64,000 bases of DNA from Ostrinia nubilalis (Eukaryota; Arthropoda; Insecta; Lepidoptera; Crambidae): positions 6,736,001-6,800,000 of the forward strand of contig NC_087119.1 in NCBI RefSeq assembly GCF_963855985.1. Reading direction: 5' to 3'. This document shows, piece by piece, positions 36,346-47,805 of the stretch. Made by a program: the position numbers and the translations under genes. Position 1 is the stretch's first letter, and each line of letters starts with the position of its first letter. The notes under the pieces are model-generated. The model saw nothing but the letters and a program-made list of their open reading frames with translations, made no database searches and had not been told where the DNA came from.

Positions 36346-37852
36346 TATTCAAAAAATTTAAATCGAAAGGCAACTCTAAAAGCCAGAAACTATCCTCTGT
36401 AAAATTAGAAATAACTGGTATTCACCTGTGTCCGTCATCTTCGTGGCTCTCGAAAATATTCTGGCCAGGAATTTTATAGAATGTCAGTATTCCAAACCGT
36501 GAGAAATTGCAGTTACGTGAAGTTTTGACCAATAGACGTGTTGACACCACCAGTCAATTGACGTACTTTTAAAAACTGTTAAATCAAACTCCCATAGATT
36601 TTGTATGGCACGACAAGCAAGTGACGTCACTATTTTGTGAATTTAATCAAACTACTTTTCTTAATTACAATGCGATCAAAAACGGTAATTTACAGGTCAT
36701 TTCATGGGGAATGGTGTCAAATCGTCTATTGTCAGTGAAGTCTGCTATGCATCATCAATCACTAACACTTCTATAACAGCGTCAATCTCATCAACATTTT
36801 TGTTTATGTTCGCTCTAAACACAGAGGTATGACTGATGATTGACCACAACTTTTACAATTGGAATTGATATTGAAATGATCCGCCAAACTATACTTAGTT
36901 TCAGCATCGGTTTTGCGTCAACAAGTGCACTCACTACCAACATTTAAAAGGAATTTTCATTTACCAAAACAGTCTCATATTTCTTTTTTCTGTCATTAAA
37001 ATAATTACGTAAACTGTTCATCCTTTCAAGTAGTAGGATTAAAAATTTCCTCTAACAGACGTCCGTAGTTCTTAGCCAAGCCAATTAACTTTTGCAATGT
37101 CTAAGTTAAAGACAAAATTCTCTTATTTGCATTAGCTATTATAATAGCGCTCACAAAATTGTCATAAAAAAATGTAAGACTACTAAAAGAAAAACTTTAA
37201 ACTTCTGCTCTTATGGAACCTTGACGTTTCATATCTTTTGCTCTACCAAAAAATGAAAAGTGACCCTAACTTAACATAACCTATCTATGAAACCTTGGTA
37301 CAGGTATTAAGTTCTTTTTATAGTTACAAATTGCATGACTTTTTTTTATGACTTCTTACAGTAATAATAATATTGTGTTTATTTGAAGTCGCTAACTGAT
37401 TTAGTTCTTTTAACTGATTTAGTTCTTTGAGAAAACTAAATTAGAAGAAAAACCTTACTTCACCTAGAAACAGGTCCTATCTAGGTCAGACTAATGTAAT
37501 CAGAGGTCAGAATAATTCGAAATATATTTTTGAAGTGGAATTATAGATAGACAAGATATTGTACTTGGCAAAAGTACCTACCGAAAGTCCGAACCGATGA
37601 CAATTTTAAAATAAACGAATCATTAATTAATTCACTTTACTTGTGTAAAAATATTTTCTTTCAAATGTATTTTTTAGCACATTTACTTTAACGTTCCTTT
37701 ATACATTATAATCGAATAATTTATTATTTTAATTATTACTATTAAAGATTTACTACATAAGCTAATATTCCCATTTTACTGTAGGTATGCGTAATATTCA
37801 ATAATGTGTGCACAATAAAAAAGACTACCAATGAAAAAAATACTTTTCTTCA

Positions 37853-38079
37853 CTAGAGTCTATCAGAAATTTTACGAACCACATGTGGCACTGCTCTTTC
37901 AGTAGAGCTGGAAGAAGATGAGCTCCTTCGCGTATTTTTCTTCAACCTTGGCCCCATAGAAGACGATCGTGGTGGCGCCATCTTACTGGACGACGACGAC
38001 AACTTCTTCCGCTTAGCACGCTTATTTCATCGTCAGCTGACGGTATACGAGCTCCATCTTCAGTCGTCGTTGTACTCAA
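37853..38079 (-). pseudogene. Candidate terminal exon or decayed C-terminus
   Basis: On the minus strand TTTATTTCACAG, a good 3' splice acceptor, precedes an open frame LSTTTTEDGARIPSADDEI. That frame runs on to a stop as an Arg-rich tail. A shift of one base near GTGCTAAGC instead gives a basic, Ser-rich tail (KRKKLSSSSSKMAPP ... HVVRKISDRL-stop at 37853) that looks more protein-like. The charged, low-complexity composition could suit a nuclear-localised tail, but that is speculation. There is no database-level recognition. It lies inside the 33.9-40.0 kb direct-repeat element. It could be a captured host exon with a frameshift, or coincidence. Confidence 0.3.
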
Positions 38080-38455
38080 CTGTGAAATAAAGTACTCGAC
38101 GAAATAAACTGTGTCTGACCAGCATCAACTCAACATCATATGGAAGCTATGTTCATGTTATATTAAGCAAAAGTTTGATTCATTTCTTTTCCAAAAATCT
38201 AAATCTCAAAAATAAATCTAAAAAAATCTTTTGTTTGACAATTAATATTATGCTCCCTGAGCAAAGTGTAGTAAAATACCATTGTGACATGTTTCTATTA
38301 TACTTATGCATCACAAATAAAGATTTTGTATTTATATTTCTATTTTATTCAGTGCGACCTACACACACAACTCATGTGACAACTGGACGGCTTCCTTGTT
38401 ATGTCAGCAATAGAAGGCTTTTTATTCTAGAGACATCCTAAACAATGGGGCCCTT

Positions 38456-39352
38456 AAGGCGCATCTAGCCTGGTAAACTGGAGGCACGTCTAGCCTCGTC
38501 ATACTAAGTCATAGTCATAGTCCAAGGCACGTCTAGCCTAATAAACTGGAGGCGTGTCTAGCCTCGTTATATTTAGTCATATTCAAAAGCGCATCTAGCC
38601 TGATAAACTAGAGGAATGTCTAGCCTCGTTATACTAAGTCATAGTCATGGTCATAGTCATAGTTATAGTCAAAGTCAAAGTCAAAAGTCAAAATATCTTC
38701 ATTCGTTTAGACTAATTAATAGTACTTACAAATGGTCGAATATTTTGTTCTTAAGGAACCTCTACATGTCTCATACTTAGTCATAGTCAATGGCGCATCT
38801 AGTCTGATAAACTGGAGGCACGTCTAGCCTCGTTTTACTAAGTCATAGTCCAAGGCGCATCTAGCCTAATAAACTGGAGGCGCATCGAGCCTCGATATAC
38901 TAAGTCAGTCACAGTCATGGTCATAGTCATAGTCTAAGGCGCATCTAGTCTAAGGCGCATCTAGTCTAAGGCGCATCTAGGCTAATAAACTGGAGGCGCG
39001 TCTAGCCTCGATATACTAAGTCAGTCACAGTCATAGTCATGGTCATAGTCATGGTCATAGTCATAGTCATAGTCTAAGGCGCATCTAGCCTAATAAACTG
39101 GAGGCGCGTCCAGTCTCTCATACTTAGTCATAGTCAATGGCGCATCTAGCCTGATAAACTGGAGGCACGTCTAGCCTCGTTATACTAAGTCATAGTCATA
39201 GTCTAAGGTGCATCCAGCTTAATAAACTGGAGGCGCGTCTAGCATCGTTATACTAAGTCTTAGTCATGGTCATAGTCATGGTCATAGTCATAGTCTTAGT
39301 CATAGTCTAAGGCGCATCTAGCCTGATAAACTGAAGGCGCGTCTAGCCTTGT
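38456..39352. repeat. Complex satellite with AGGC..GCCT mini-palindromes
   Basis: About ten units, each made of a 15-mer AGGCGCATCTAGCCT, the linker AATAAACTGG or GATAAACTGG, a second 15-mer AGGCGCGTCTAGCCT, then CGTTATACTAAGTC and a variable run of AGTCAT/GGTCAT hexamers. Each 15-mer is a short stem (AGGC/GCCT). Unit length varies mainly through the hexamer count. Between 38672 and 38790 an unrelated segment (AGTCAAAATATCTTCATTCG...) interrupts the array; a similar motif is at 59660. Stops occur in the frames inspected, so it is not a coding repeat. Confidence 0.85.
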
Positions 39353-39487
39353 TTTAAAAATAACTATTTCATGCATTAAACGAAATATTCATACGTTTTT
39401 CTACTTGAACTTTTAAAATCAATTACTTTTTAACCAAATAAATAAAAACGTACCTTATGAGCTGTAGATCACGTACCACTTCTGAGT

Positions 39488-40015
39488 TGAAAAGAAACAC
39501 TCTTGTAGGTTGTTCTAACTTGTATTTCAGCACCACTGATTTACACAATTCCGACATTATGACGTCATCTTAATAGTACCTCTTGCTTTGAACGCTCAAA
39601 TCGAACCGACTGTCCAGCGGCATGCCAGCGATAAGGTAACTTCCCCTTCCATGAGTGAAAGTCGACCGGTTCAAAACGACTTATCGACGGCATGCCCCGG
39701 AACTAGTCAAATGCAATACTTATTTCATAATTAGCTGTTTTTTAATTTTTAAAATACTAAAATGTATACAATAAAAATCTAAAATAATTAAATTAAATAA
39801 TAAATATGAAATAATTGGATGTAATACACAATAAATTCTAAAATCATTCTAATGTCTGCAAAATGCCTAGGAAGTAATCAAATAAAGTATTTTAATTTAA
39901 TAATGGGTTTTTGGGTTCTTCTAAAATACAATAAAAATACTAAAATTGTTGCGATAACTATTTAAAAGTAACCAATAATCGTATAAAATACAATATAAAT
40001 TCTAAAATCATTACA
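39488..40015. repeat. Right 528-bp terminal direct repeat
   Basis: Begins TGAAAAGAAACACTC (one mismatch to the left repeat) and is otherwise the same as 33928-34455 on inspection, at a constant offset of 5560. Followed by CTCG, which also precedes the left repeat. Confidence 0.85.
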
Positions 40016-40343
40016 CTCGTTTATAGCCGCGCGCGCGCCCGCCTTATTGAAAAAAATCCGCCTTAAAAAAGGTTTTTGACAACTACTTTTTTCATTTTAT
40101 AATTTTTGGGACATAGACAAGCTAAGAAGCTTTGATAAATGTGATAAATTTCATGTAATGTAAGTTAAATAGATTTAGAGTTGTGAAACAGTCAAATTAA
40201 TGTACCTGCTAAATTGCGAGTTCTTTTTTCTTTGATCATGGCAGGACACTGGGTGTCCTAAATATGCTGAAGTATAAAAAAAATCGCGTTGCTGAAGTAT
40301 ACATTTTTTTTTGTCTTGTTTGTTTCTACATTACATAATTGTA

Positions 40344-40666
40344 TCCTACTATTATTATAAATGCGAAAGTTTGGATGTCTGGAAGTTTAAAATAAAGTAA
40401 TGTTTATTTCTCACCAACATAACAGATAATATTATGATAACAAACAATCAGGAAAAACAAAAAGTAAGAATGTTGGTGGGTTGATACCTGAACTAGGAAG
40501 ATTCCTGTGTCTCAGGTTTGTTACTCTTTCACGCAAAAAGTACTCAACGGATTTTGTTGAAACTGTACAATATTATTGTTTGTAACCCAGATTAACATAT
40601 AGGCTATAATTTATGCCGATCTGTGACACTAAATTTCACGCGGGTGAAGCCGCAGGCAAAAGCTAG
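40344..40666 (+). mobile_element. Lep1-type Helitron with internal insertion
   Basis: It starts TCCTACTATTATTATAAATG after an A and ends GCGGGTGAAGCCGCAGGC AAAAG CTAG before a T, the A/T flanks expected of Helitron insertion. Relative to other copies, about 125 bp of AT-rich DNA (about 40388-40515) interrupts GTCTGGA...GTTTGTTACTC. It encodes no protein. Confidence 0.8.
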
Positions 40667-40697
40667 TCGTGAAATAAATAGAAAAGTTTAAGGTTCT

Positions 40698-41100
40698 GAA
40701 ACGTGGTCGCTTACTATGGGCCTCATAAGAAGGCTCAAGGTCACCCAAATGGTAATGCAGCGGTCTATACTCGGGGTTTCCCTGCGTGATCGGATCAGAA
40801 ATGAGGAGATCCGCAGGAGAACCAAAGTGACCGACATAGCACGCAGAATTGCTAAAATCAAGTGGCAGTGGGCGGGACACATAGCTCGTAGAGACGATGG
40901 CCATTGGGGCAGAAAATTTCTTGAGTGGCGACCACGGGCTGGAAGACGTAGCGTGGGCAGGCCTCCTACTAGGTGGACCGACGATCTGGTAAAGGTCGCG
41001 GGAAGAACCTGAATGCGGGCAGCGCAGGACTGTTCATTATAAAAAACCTATGGAAAACCCAAAGGCCTCTCGCCTTTGTCCAGCAGTGAACGTCATTTGG
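40698..41100 (+). pseudogene. RTE-clade LINE reverse transcriptase, C-terminal end
   Basis: The plus strand encodes the last ~100 residues of an RTE-type endonuclease/reverse-transcriptase polyprotein: ETWSLTMGLIRRLKVTQ, then GVSLRDRIRNEEIRRRTKV, KWQWAGHIARR, WRPRAGRRSVGRPPTRWTDD. A TGA at 41010-41012 stands where the family has TGG (Trp). Further stops and a frameshift follow before the characteristic VQQ-TSFG end near 41090. The RT catalytic FADD motif lies upstream of this and is missing because the copy is 5'-truncated at about 40690. It is dead. It directly follows a Helitron end. Confidence 0.85.
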
Positions 41101-44100
41101 AACGACGAAATAGGAAAGAATGTAACTATCAAAAATGTTCTCTAAGGCAGCATTTTTCCAATTTCGCAACGAGCGCGGCAAGCACACTTAACTTACAGAC
41201 TAACAGAGAGCATAGCGAAATCTATTTAATTAATCACCAATTTTCAAAACTCACGGAACACTTTCCAGGTAACCACGTTAATTTGTACCAAACGACTGGA
41301 CTATAATTAAATTGATATAAAAATTTGGGTATATCTTCTCAAAAACAAAAGAACTGGTGCTAAAAGGGTTAAGTGACGTTTTGACATTTGTAGAGGGCCT
41401 TGTAGAAGGGGAGGCTATGGTGCTGAATGTGGATTAACTCGAGTGTCATAGTAACTTATTAGACTGCTAAGCTTGATGATAAAAAGAAAAATATTTTATT
41501 CAATGTACATAGTCTGGTCATAAGTTCTGTCATATGATAATAACTTTTGAATTTTGAATGAAGGTTTCAAAAACATTTTTTACTGAATTAGAATTAAAAA
41601 GAAAAAATGTGCGATAGTTCGAATTTTATTTTATGTGTAGTGGACGCATAAAGAAGTCCGAACTGTAGTTGTCACGTTGCATTGCTACGCGCCAAAGCAG
41701 ATTTTCGTTGTGCTGAAAAAATTTAGTTTATCTTTTCATTAAATGATAGGTATAGGTGTACCAGAATCTCATGGCAAACAAAAATATTGGAAAAGTGTGT
41801 CTTTCATATGGCAAATGTCTATGGCTTTATAGTCACCTGTCAACGTAAATCAAGTGAACTGTCAGTCGCTGCAGAACTTTTGTAATCTCTTCATGCCTAT
41901 TTGTTATTTTTGTGAAAAAGTTGAAAAAGCTCAAGCAAGTCATATTGTTTTCAATGTGTATTGTAAAATAAGGCATAATTCAAAGTCAATCTTTGATTTT
42001 AAAGCGCGTCGTTGAGTTGACAGTAAGTTGGAGTGAAATTGGATACATTTAGTTTATTACCTAACTGCGTCAGAAGGAGGGTTTTTTTTTAATATTATGC
42101 TTATAATAGCTGCTTTATCGGGGGTTTCAGGTGTACCTCACAAATTGGTGCAGAGGAATGGTGAAAATGTTATGACCATGTAAATAAAATTGAAAAAGAT
42201 TTCATCAAGTAAGATGTAAGATAGAATAATTGAAATGGTGGAAGAGCAATTTATAATAAATAACTCTTTATCTTGATCATCTATTGAAGAAAAGTGGAAT
42301 CCTTGGAATCGTTTTCTAGTTCTGAATGAAGTGATTAGTTATAAGTATGATACATAATAAAATTAGTTACATAAACTAATATACGATTTACTTATTTTTC
42401 AAGACATTTTCCTATTATATTACTGACGGGATTGCTACCATGTACCTTAGTTTTGAGTTTCCAATATTTCGGCACTGTTGCAAGCGCCATGGTCACGGAG
42501 TAACTGAAGAAATTAAAACCAGACATCGTTCAGATGTGCGTTCAAAAGACCTGAGATTTAAAAAAATCCCACGTTTTGTTTAAACAGTAAGCGAAAAAAA
42601 AGTGACTTGAAAATGGAATACAAAATAATAAGGTATGGTAAATGATAAGTCTTTATCAATGAAGAAGCAGAAGTTCAATTTCATGTGACCTCCATCTAGG
42701 CTAGTTTCCATCGTCACTCAAAGTTTGGCTGCGGTCTCAAATTTGGGCTTAATTGAGGTATTTTTTGGGTGAGAGGCATAAGAACTAATGCCGTTTTATA
42801 TCAAAAATTCATACTTAGAGGTAATCAATCAGGTACAAAGTATTTCCTTGTATGTTAGTCTGCCACTCTTTAGCAAGTCCCGAAATCCCCGCTTTGGCTC
42901 CCCTACTAACGATTCTAACCATTGCACACAGATAATATCTTACATGCAGCTTTTCATGTTACTACGTCACATTTTCTAAATCCGCGCGGAAAATCGCTCC
43001 TAGCGGAAGAGCGCACTTTGAGCTTGAATATTTCAGTCATTTTTAAAGATATCAAAAAAGGAAAAATACAGTATTCATTCTAATTTTTTGTAGTTATTTG
43101 TGGCATCTTCAACAAAAATTGTGCGCCATGTCCATTTGCCTTCGCTATTTCTGTAGCATTTGTAAACAAATGACGGTTGTGAAATATCGAATAAACAATC
43201 CGACCGAGGTATCTGCATTCTACATTTCCTACCTACACGTAAGTTCAACACAGTCATGACAATCGACAAATTAGTGCTGCTTGCCGAGAGTGCAGCACTC
43301 CTAATTGGATTGGACAGTGAGTGAAACACATCTGATACTATTCTCGTCTTATGCATATTATATTGATTAATTATATTGGTAGCTGTGTGCTGGACTAGTT
43401 GCATTAGATGCTTAGTGTGATAAATTAATAGGGTATCAGGATATTATTATAAGGTACCTATTATATTGCATTCAATGTACACTCAATAAATTTTAATAAG
43501 ATAATGCACTGACTACCGTGTAATATGCTACGAGCCTACGACGAACAAAGGTAATTTGCTCATCCGTGAATGATAACTAGTTAAGTATGCCACGCCTTGT
43601 TTGTTCCACGCAAATGATATTATATTATTCCCCAACGCATGAAGTCCTGTGGAACCTCGCGCACCTGTCGATAAGCACTTAAAACGCATACCTACAGGTA
43701 CAATCGACAGAACATCAGACTATAAACATTTTGTTGCAAAATGACTCCTAATACTACTGCACAAGATGCTAACGTTCAGCTTGATGTGCCGGCTGTACCT
43801 ATGAGCTTTCCCTTTACATTTCAGCATGCACACTTCTGACGCTTGGAGTTTATGTAACTGGCATTCGAACTAAATAAAATGTAAGGTCTCCGAGGAATCC
43901 GCACTGTAACTGTAAGCTTCACAAACTTATGCGACCTGCCAGCCAAAAATAGAACTAAGGACGCCCGTATAATATAATGCGATGAGTTAGAGAAATGGAA
44001 ATGATTACGGCGCTGTTATTAGGAGCTTATGCTGTCACAGCTTCAGAGACCAAAATTGTGTAACGTATTTCTTTCAAAAGAATGTAAATGAAATCAATAA

Positions 44101-45570
44101 CAAGCTTGAATATGAAACGAAGGTTGAGCCTTATTTGAAAATACGTTCTTGATTTCCATTATTTGAAGTTTTTCGTCGACAGAATGATTTCATGCTACCG
44201 ATGTAGAGAATTCTTTGTCACCGTTTTTTTTTTGTAGAATAAACATTTAAAGATAGCTGAAATTAAATGTTCAAATAGTTTTGAGTTTTAAAATGAAAAA
44301 TAACATTTTATCGTATGAATAACACAGCTTCGTATCGAAAACAGTACAAAAAACCCCTTCAGGGGTTTCAGCTCTGAAACAAAGCTTTTGAAAGCGCGTT
44401 GTTTCAACGGGTTATTGAAATGAAACTGTAATGTACATTTGTGAATACAACTTCCTCTTAATACTCCGAAATATTCATGTGTTGTGTGTTCCAACTTCGC
44501 GGTTGGCCTTTACAGTTTCCCTATTTGCTAACTTGAGCCCACGGGCAGCTCGCTTTCAGCGGGGCTTTTGTAGACCTTGCTATCTATTCCGATGACGACA
44601 TACGAGTTTATTCTAGTTACATATTTGATATGATTGATGGCTGCTTTGAAACGCAAATGTGACGGGGAGTTTGATTTTGGATTTAAAGAGTTAACCTTGA
44701 TGATTTCATAACTTGTGTACTAAGTAGGTAAATAGTATAAGTATGTTAGTCATAGGATCATTATTTAGCTATGCTGTCTTCATTTAACAAATACGTCGGC
44801 GTAATAGTCTGTCGGTAATACATTATCAGTTCCACCAATCAACTGTATTGTCCTTTATCTGTTATCTGCTTGTCGCTCTCCATAATATCTGAGTGCTTCA
44901 GTGATAATTACAGGCAATGTTTTGCTGACATTTTAGTTTAGAAAATTAGATAGACATCAAATCGGAAATAGCCCCCCGTAAGTACCTATTGTCAATTAAA
45001 AAAAAAATTACGTACAGTAACATCTCATCGGGTTTTACATTTTTGTTACAAAATAGTATATTTAACAACTAACATAATGTCAGATGCCACAGTCCTAAGC
45101 TAATGTGCGTTCGTCTCTACCACCACTAATGTAAAACAGAAAAATCATAAATTAACTAACATTTTCTGAGTGTCAAGTGCAAATCTAATTAGTGCCAGTC
45201 ACGACTAACAAATGTGAGTTCGTTAATTACTTTCTTGTAAAGAGCTCTCTAGAAATTTAATAAATACTATATTTAGAAATACAATTATCATCTTCTGTAT
45301 AATAAATATGTAGTAAGGTCAATTTTGTACATTGTTTATAGAAATTATATTACATACTCGTAGTTAAACTACAGAACTAATTTTTGTTTTATCGAGACTG
45401 CTGCCACACATCACCCAACTAAAATCCGATACACATTTTATTTCGATGAGGTATAGAGATGGCGTTAAAAGTTTTCTTGAGTATCATAAATTTTAATAAT
45501 TTAGCAGAAAGCTAAATTTTTTATCTACCTCAACAATCTCTGCATTATAGTCGTTCTCCTTTGACTCAGC
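41101..45570. other. Non-coding stretch, nothing recognised
   Basis: AT-rich throughout. A 109-codon minus frame at 43075-43404 is the longest but has no domain and no supporting splice context. A perfect AAACCCCT/AGGGGTTT palindrome sits at 44351-44368. Confidence 0.5.
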
Positions 45571-45574
45571 TTAA

Positions 45575-47684
45575 CCCTTTACACACGAGAATAAAAAAGT
45601 GTCAATATTTTAATAAAACTTTACTTAGGGGTTATTTTAGAGTTTAAATAAGATTAGAAAAATACTTTAAAAATTTTTGAATTTTCAGTTTTCCTGAAAG
45701 TATGCCCTCACGATAGTGAGGCTTCGGTATAATTTGTTAGTCTCACGATAGTGAGTGTTATACTATTTAGTTAATTTATTTAATGAAAACTACTAATTTA
45801 TGAGCACATAAGTATTCATTTGGTAAGAGACCCCTATAAGTAAAGAGTAAGCTATAATTTAACAAGAAATTAAACCTCTTTGAGCAAATTGTCTTACAAA
45901 AAACAAATTACTTAAAAAATATCCACCTTTTGACAAACTTGCAAAGTAAAAACCTTTATTAGTTTGGTTCGTACTAATATGAAGTCTGAGATGAATATTA
46001 AGAGAATGTAAAATAGAACAAAATTACTTTATAATTAATAATAAAGAAATAATTGTCATTTTTATGGCTTAAGATGATATGACTGGAAACAGCTTTTTTG
46101 CGAGAAAGGCACAGGTAAACATCTCACTTAGCACATTTAATTTTTGACCAGCTAGAACATCCTTCCAACATGTAACACCTCGGTGCTTTTTAGCCAGGTA
46201 ATCGTTCTCATCTGTGTTATCATTTGCCTTCTGACCTTAAAAGTCTAAATTATATTGTTTATGGATGTCGAGTCGTTTAGTAAATTTTCGATACGATGCT
46301 CTTTATTAGGATATCTGTTTAAAGCCTCAGCTATGCTAAAACGAAAATGTAGTAATGCTAAAATGTCTTTTTTTGAATAACCATTAGCTGTGCAATCAAT
46401 TTTCTAAAGCCACCGCAAATTAACAACCTCCAGGTCCAAAATTTAAACTAGAACTTTCAAACCCTATTATCTTGTAATAAAGGTTTGGTGGCATTCCATT
46501 CGTTAGTCCAGAATATCTACACCACTCATATCGTTCAACGATTGAATAATAAGGTGGACCTCTTTGCAGGTATATTAATCCTTTATTTATCATGGGTTGC
46601 ACCTTCCAAAGCGGTTGTCTTGTTCTGTTTCTGCTAGTTGGTCATGTTAAAATACATAAAGGGAATGTCGTGTGTGTACAAATCGGTTATGAACTATTTT
46701 GTTAGCAATAAGCCCCTATTTTTTTATACTAGTGTGTCAGTACATAAGCAAACATGGGTCCGGAAGGCATCTCATGAAAATATGTGCACCGAACACTATA
46801 GCAATTTCGGTTCTAATAGTTATTAATTCTTTATCGATTTAACGCATGTAGTGCAAGTTTGTACACTTAGCCATCTCTTTGTAAAATGTGTCATCAAAAT
46901 AATCAATTGAGATACTCAGTTGAAGTACGAATTCAATTTGTTTGAATTTTCTTCCAAATTGACCCTGTATTTTGTAGCGGACGTGGCTTTTGTTTCAGCT
47001 TTTGCTTGCCACATAGTATTTTTAAAATTTCTGACCAGCCTTGTTGATTCATGTTCAGGGTCTACTTCGTCGCCTGAGCTTTCATATTAGGTATTCTACT
47101 CTTCAAAGACCGTAAAAACCCGAAATTGTGTTTCCTGGTCTTTTTAGTCATGAAAATCTTTAATTTTATAGTCAGTTGCGTTTCCAATAATGCTACGACA
47201 CATCCTTCATATTTAGGATGCACTAAAATAGAAAAACAACTAAACACTAATCCATAATATCAAATAACAAATAAAATAGTTTTCTATCAACTACTGGAGG
47301 TTTGACCGACCAGCTACGATCGTGCGACTTAATTTTGTGGTAATAATAATTATTAATTTATGCAATGAAATAACAATAAAAGTATTCCATTCGGACAATC
47401 ACTGTTTTCGTAATAAAATAAAACTATAACACTTATCCGAAAACAACAATAACCACATAAAATAAATGTTTACACTGGCCGCCTCTCGTTCCAAAAAATG
47501 CAGTCAACTTTAAGTCCGAGTAAACGAGCACTGACAGGTCCCAACACTAAATGAGCGGCACTGTGTGCGAGTAAATATCTCTCACGAGCGATCGCTGCCG
47601 ATTGCGGCCGCAAAAACAAGTTAACATGGGCATGAGATTTTTTCAAAGTTACTCTCACGTACGTGTATCGTCGTGTGTAAAGGG
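45575..47684 (-). mobile_element. piggyBac-family transposon, decayed
   Basis: Perfect 14-bp inverted ends CCCTTTACACACGA ... TCGTGTGTAAAGGG are bounded by TTAA on both sides (45571-45574 and 47685-47688), the diagnostic piggyBac target. Near the left end CTCACGATAGTGAG, itself a small palindrome, occurs twice (45708 and 45742), a likely subterminal binding repeat. The interior is occupied by a broken transposase on the minus strand. About 2.1 kb, close to the family's usual 2.3-2.5 kb. Confidence 0.9.
46069..47080 (-). pseudogene. piggyBac transposase pseudogene
   Basis: Read on the minus strand in several frames: an N-terminal part SSGDEVDPEHESTR... (47080), then YFDDTFYKEMAKCTNLHYMR (about 46900-46843), typical of the start of the DDE_Tnp_1_7 domain. 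WKVQPMINK follows (about 46610-46586), then IIGFESSSLNFGPGG (about 46470-46435, the family's FGLGGxVV block with its end lost), and the C-terminal RFSIAEAL (about 46340) and CWKDVLAG. Frameshifts and stops separate the blocks and the middle appears shortened. The domain order is that of a piggyBac transposase, but no continuous frame exists. A Cys-rich C-terminal zinc-binding domain is not seen. Confidence 0.8.
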
Positions 47685-47805
47685 TTAACGTACGTCAAAG
47701 AGGATTCAGTTTAATTCTGCTCCGCATTAAGCCCTAAAGAATACGATTTTAGGCGCGATCGTATACCGCTCTCATTGTGGCTCTCACTCAAAAAACAGAG
47801 CGCCC

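Larger units (their letters stand above)
33928..40015. mobile_element. LTR-retroelement-like structure lacking pol
   Basis: Two direct repeats of 528 bp (33928-34455 and 39488-40015) begin TG, end CA and bound a 6.1-kb unit. The 4 bp before the first and after the second are both CTCG, as a retroviral-type integration would leave. By eye the repeats differ at one base, near their 5' edge, which implies a recent origin. Yet I see no tRNA primer site (TGG...) at either inner edge, no clear polypurine tract, and no gag, protease, RT or integrase frame in the ~5 kb interior. The interior holds a complex satellite (38456-39352), a Helitron (36049-36223) and two exon-like minus-strand stretches. 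A large non-autonomous LTR element or a non-retroviral direct-repeat structure are both possible. Confidence 0.6.

Noticed and set aside
38456..39352. Regular 15-mer array resembling a CRISPR array
   Set aside because: Spacers are not unique (they are the same linker or hexamer runs), unit spacing varies, and the context is an animal genome with transposons.
43075..43404. 109-codon minus-strand open frame
   Set aside because: No domain, no plausible splice sites or neighbouring exons, and it is within the range of chance frames for a window this size.
44351..44368. GC-rich hairpin like a bacterial terminator
   Set aside because: This is eukaryotic DNA with no adjacent gene; a single short palindrome is expected by chance.
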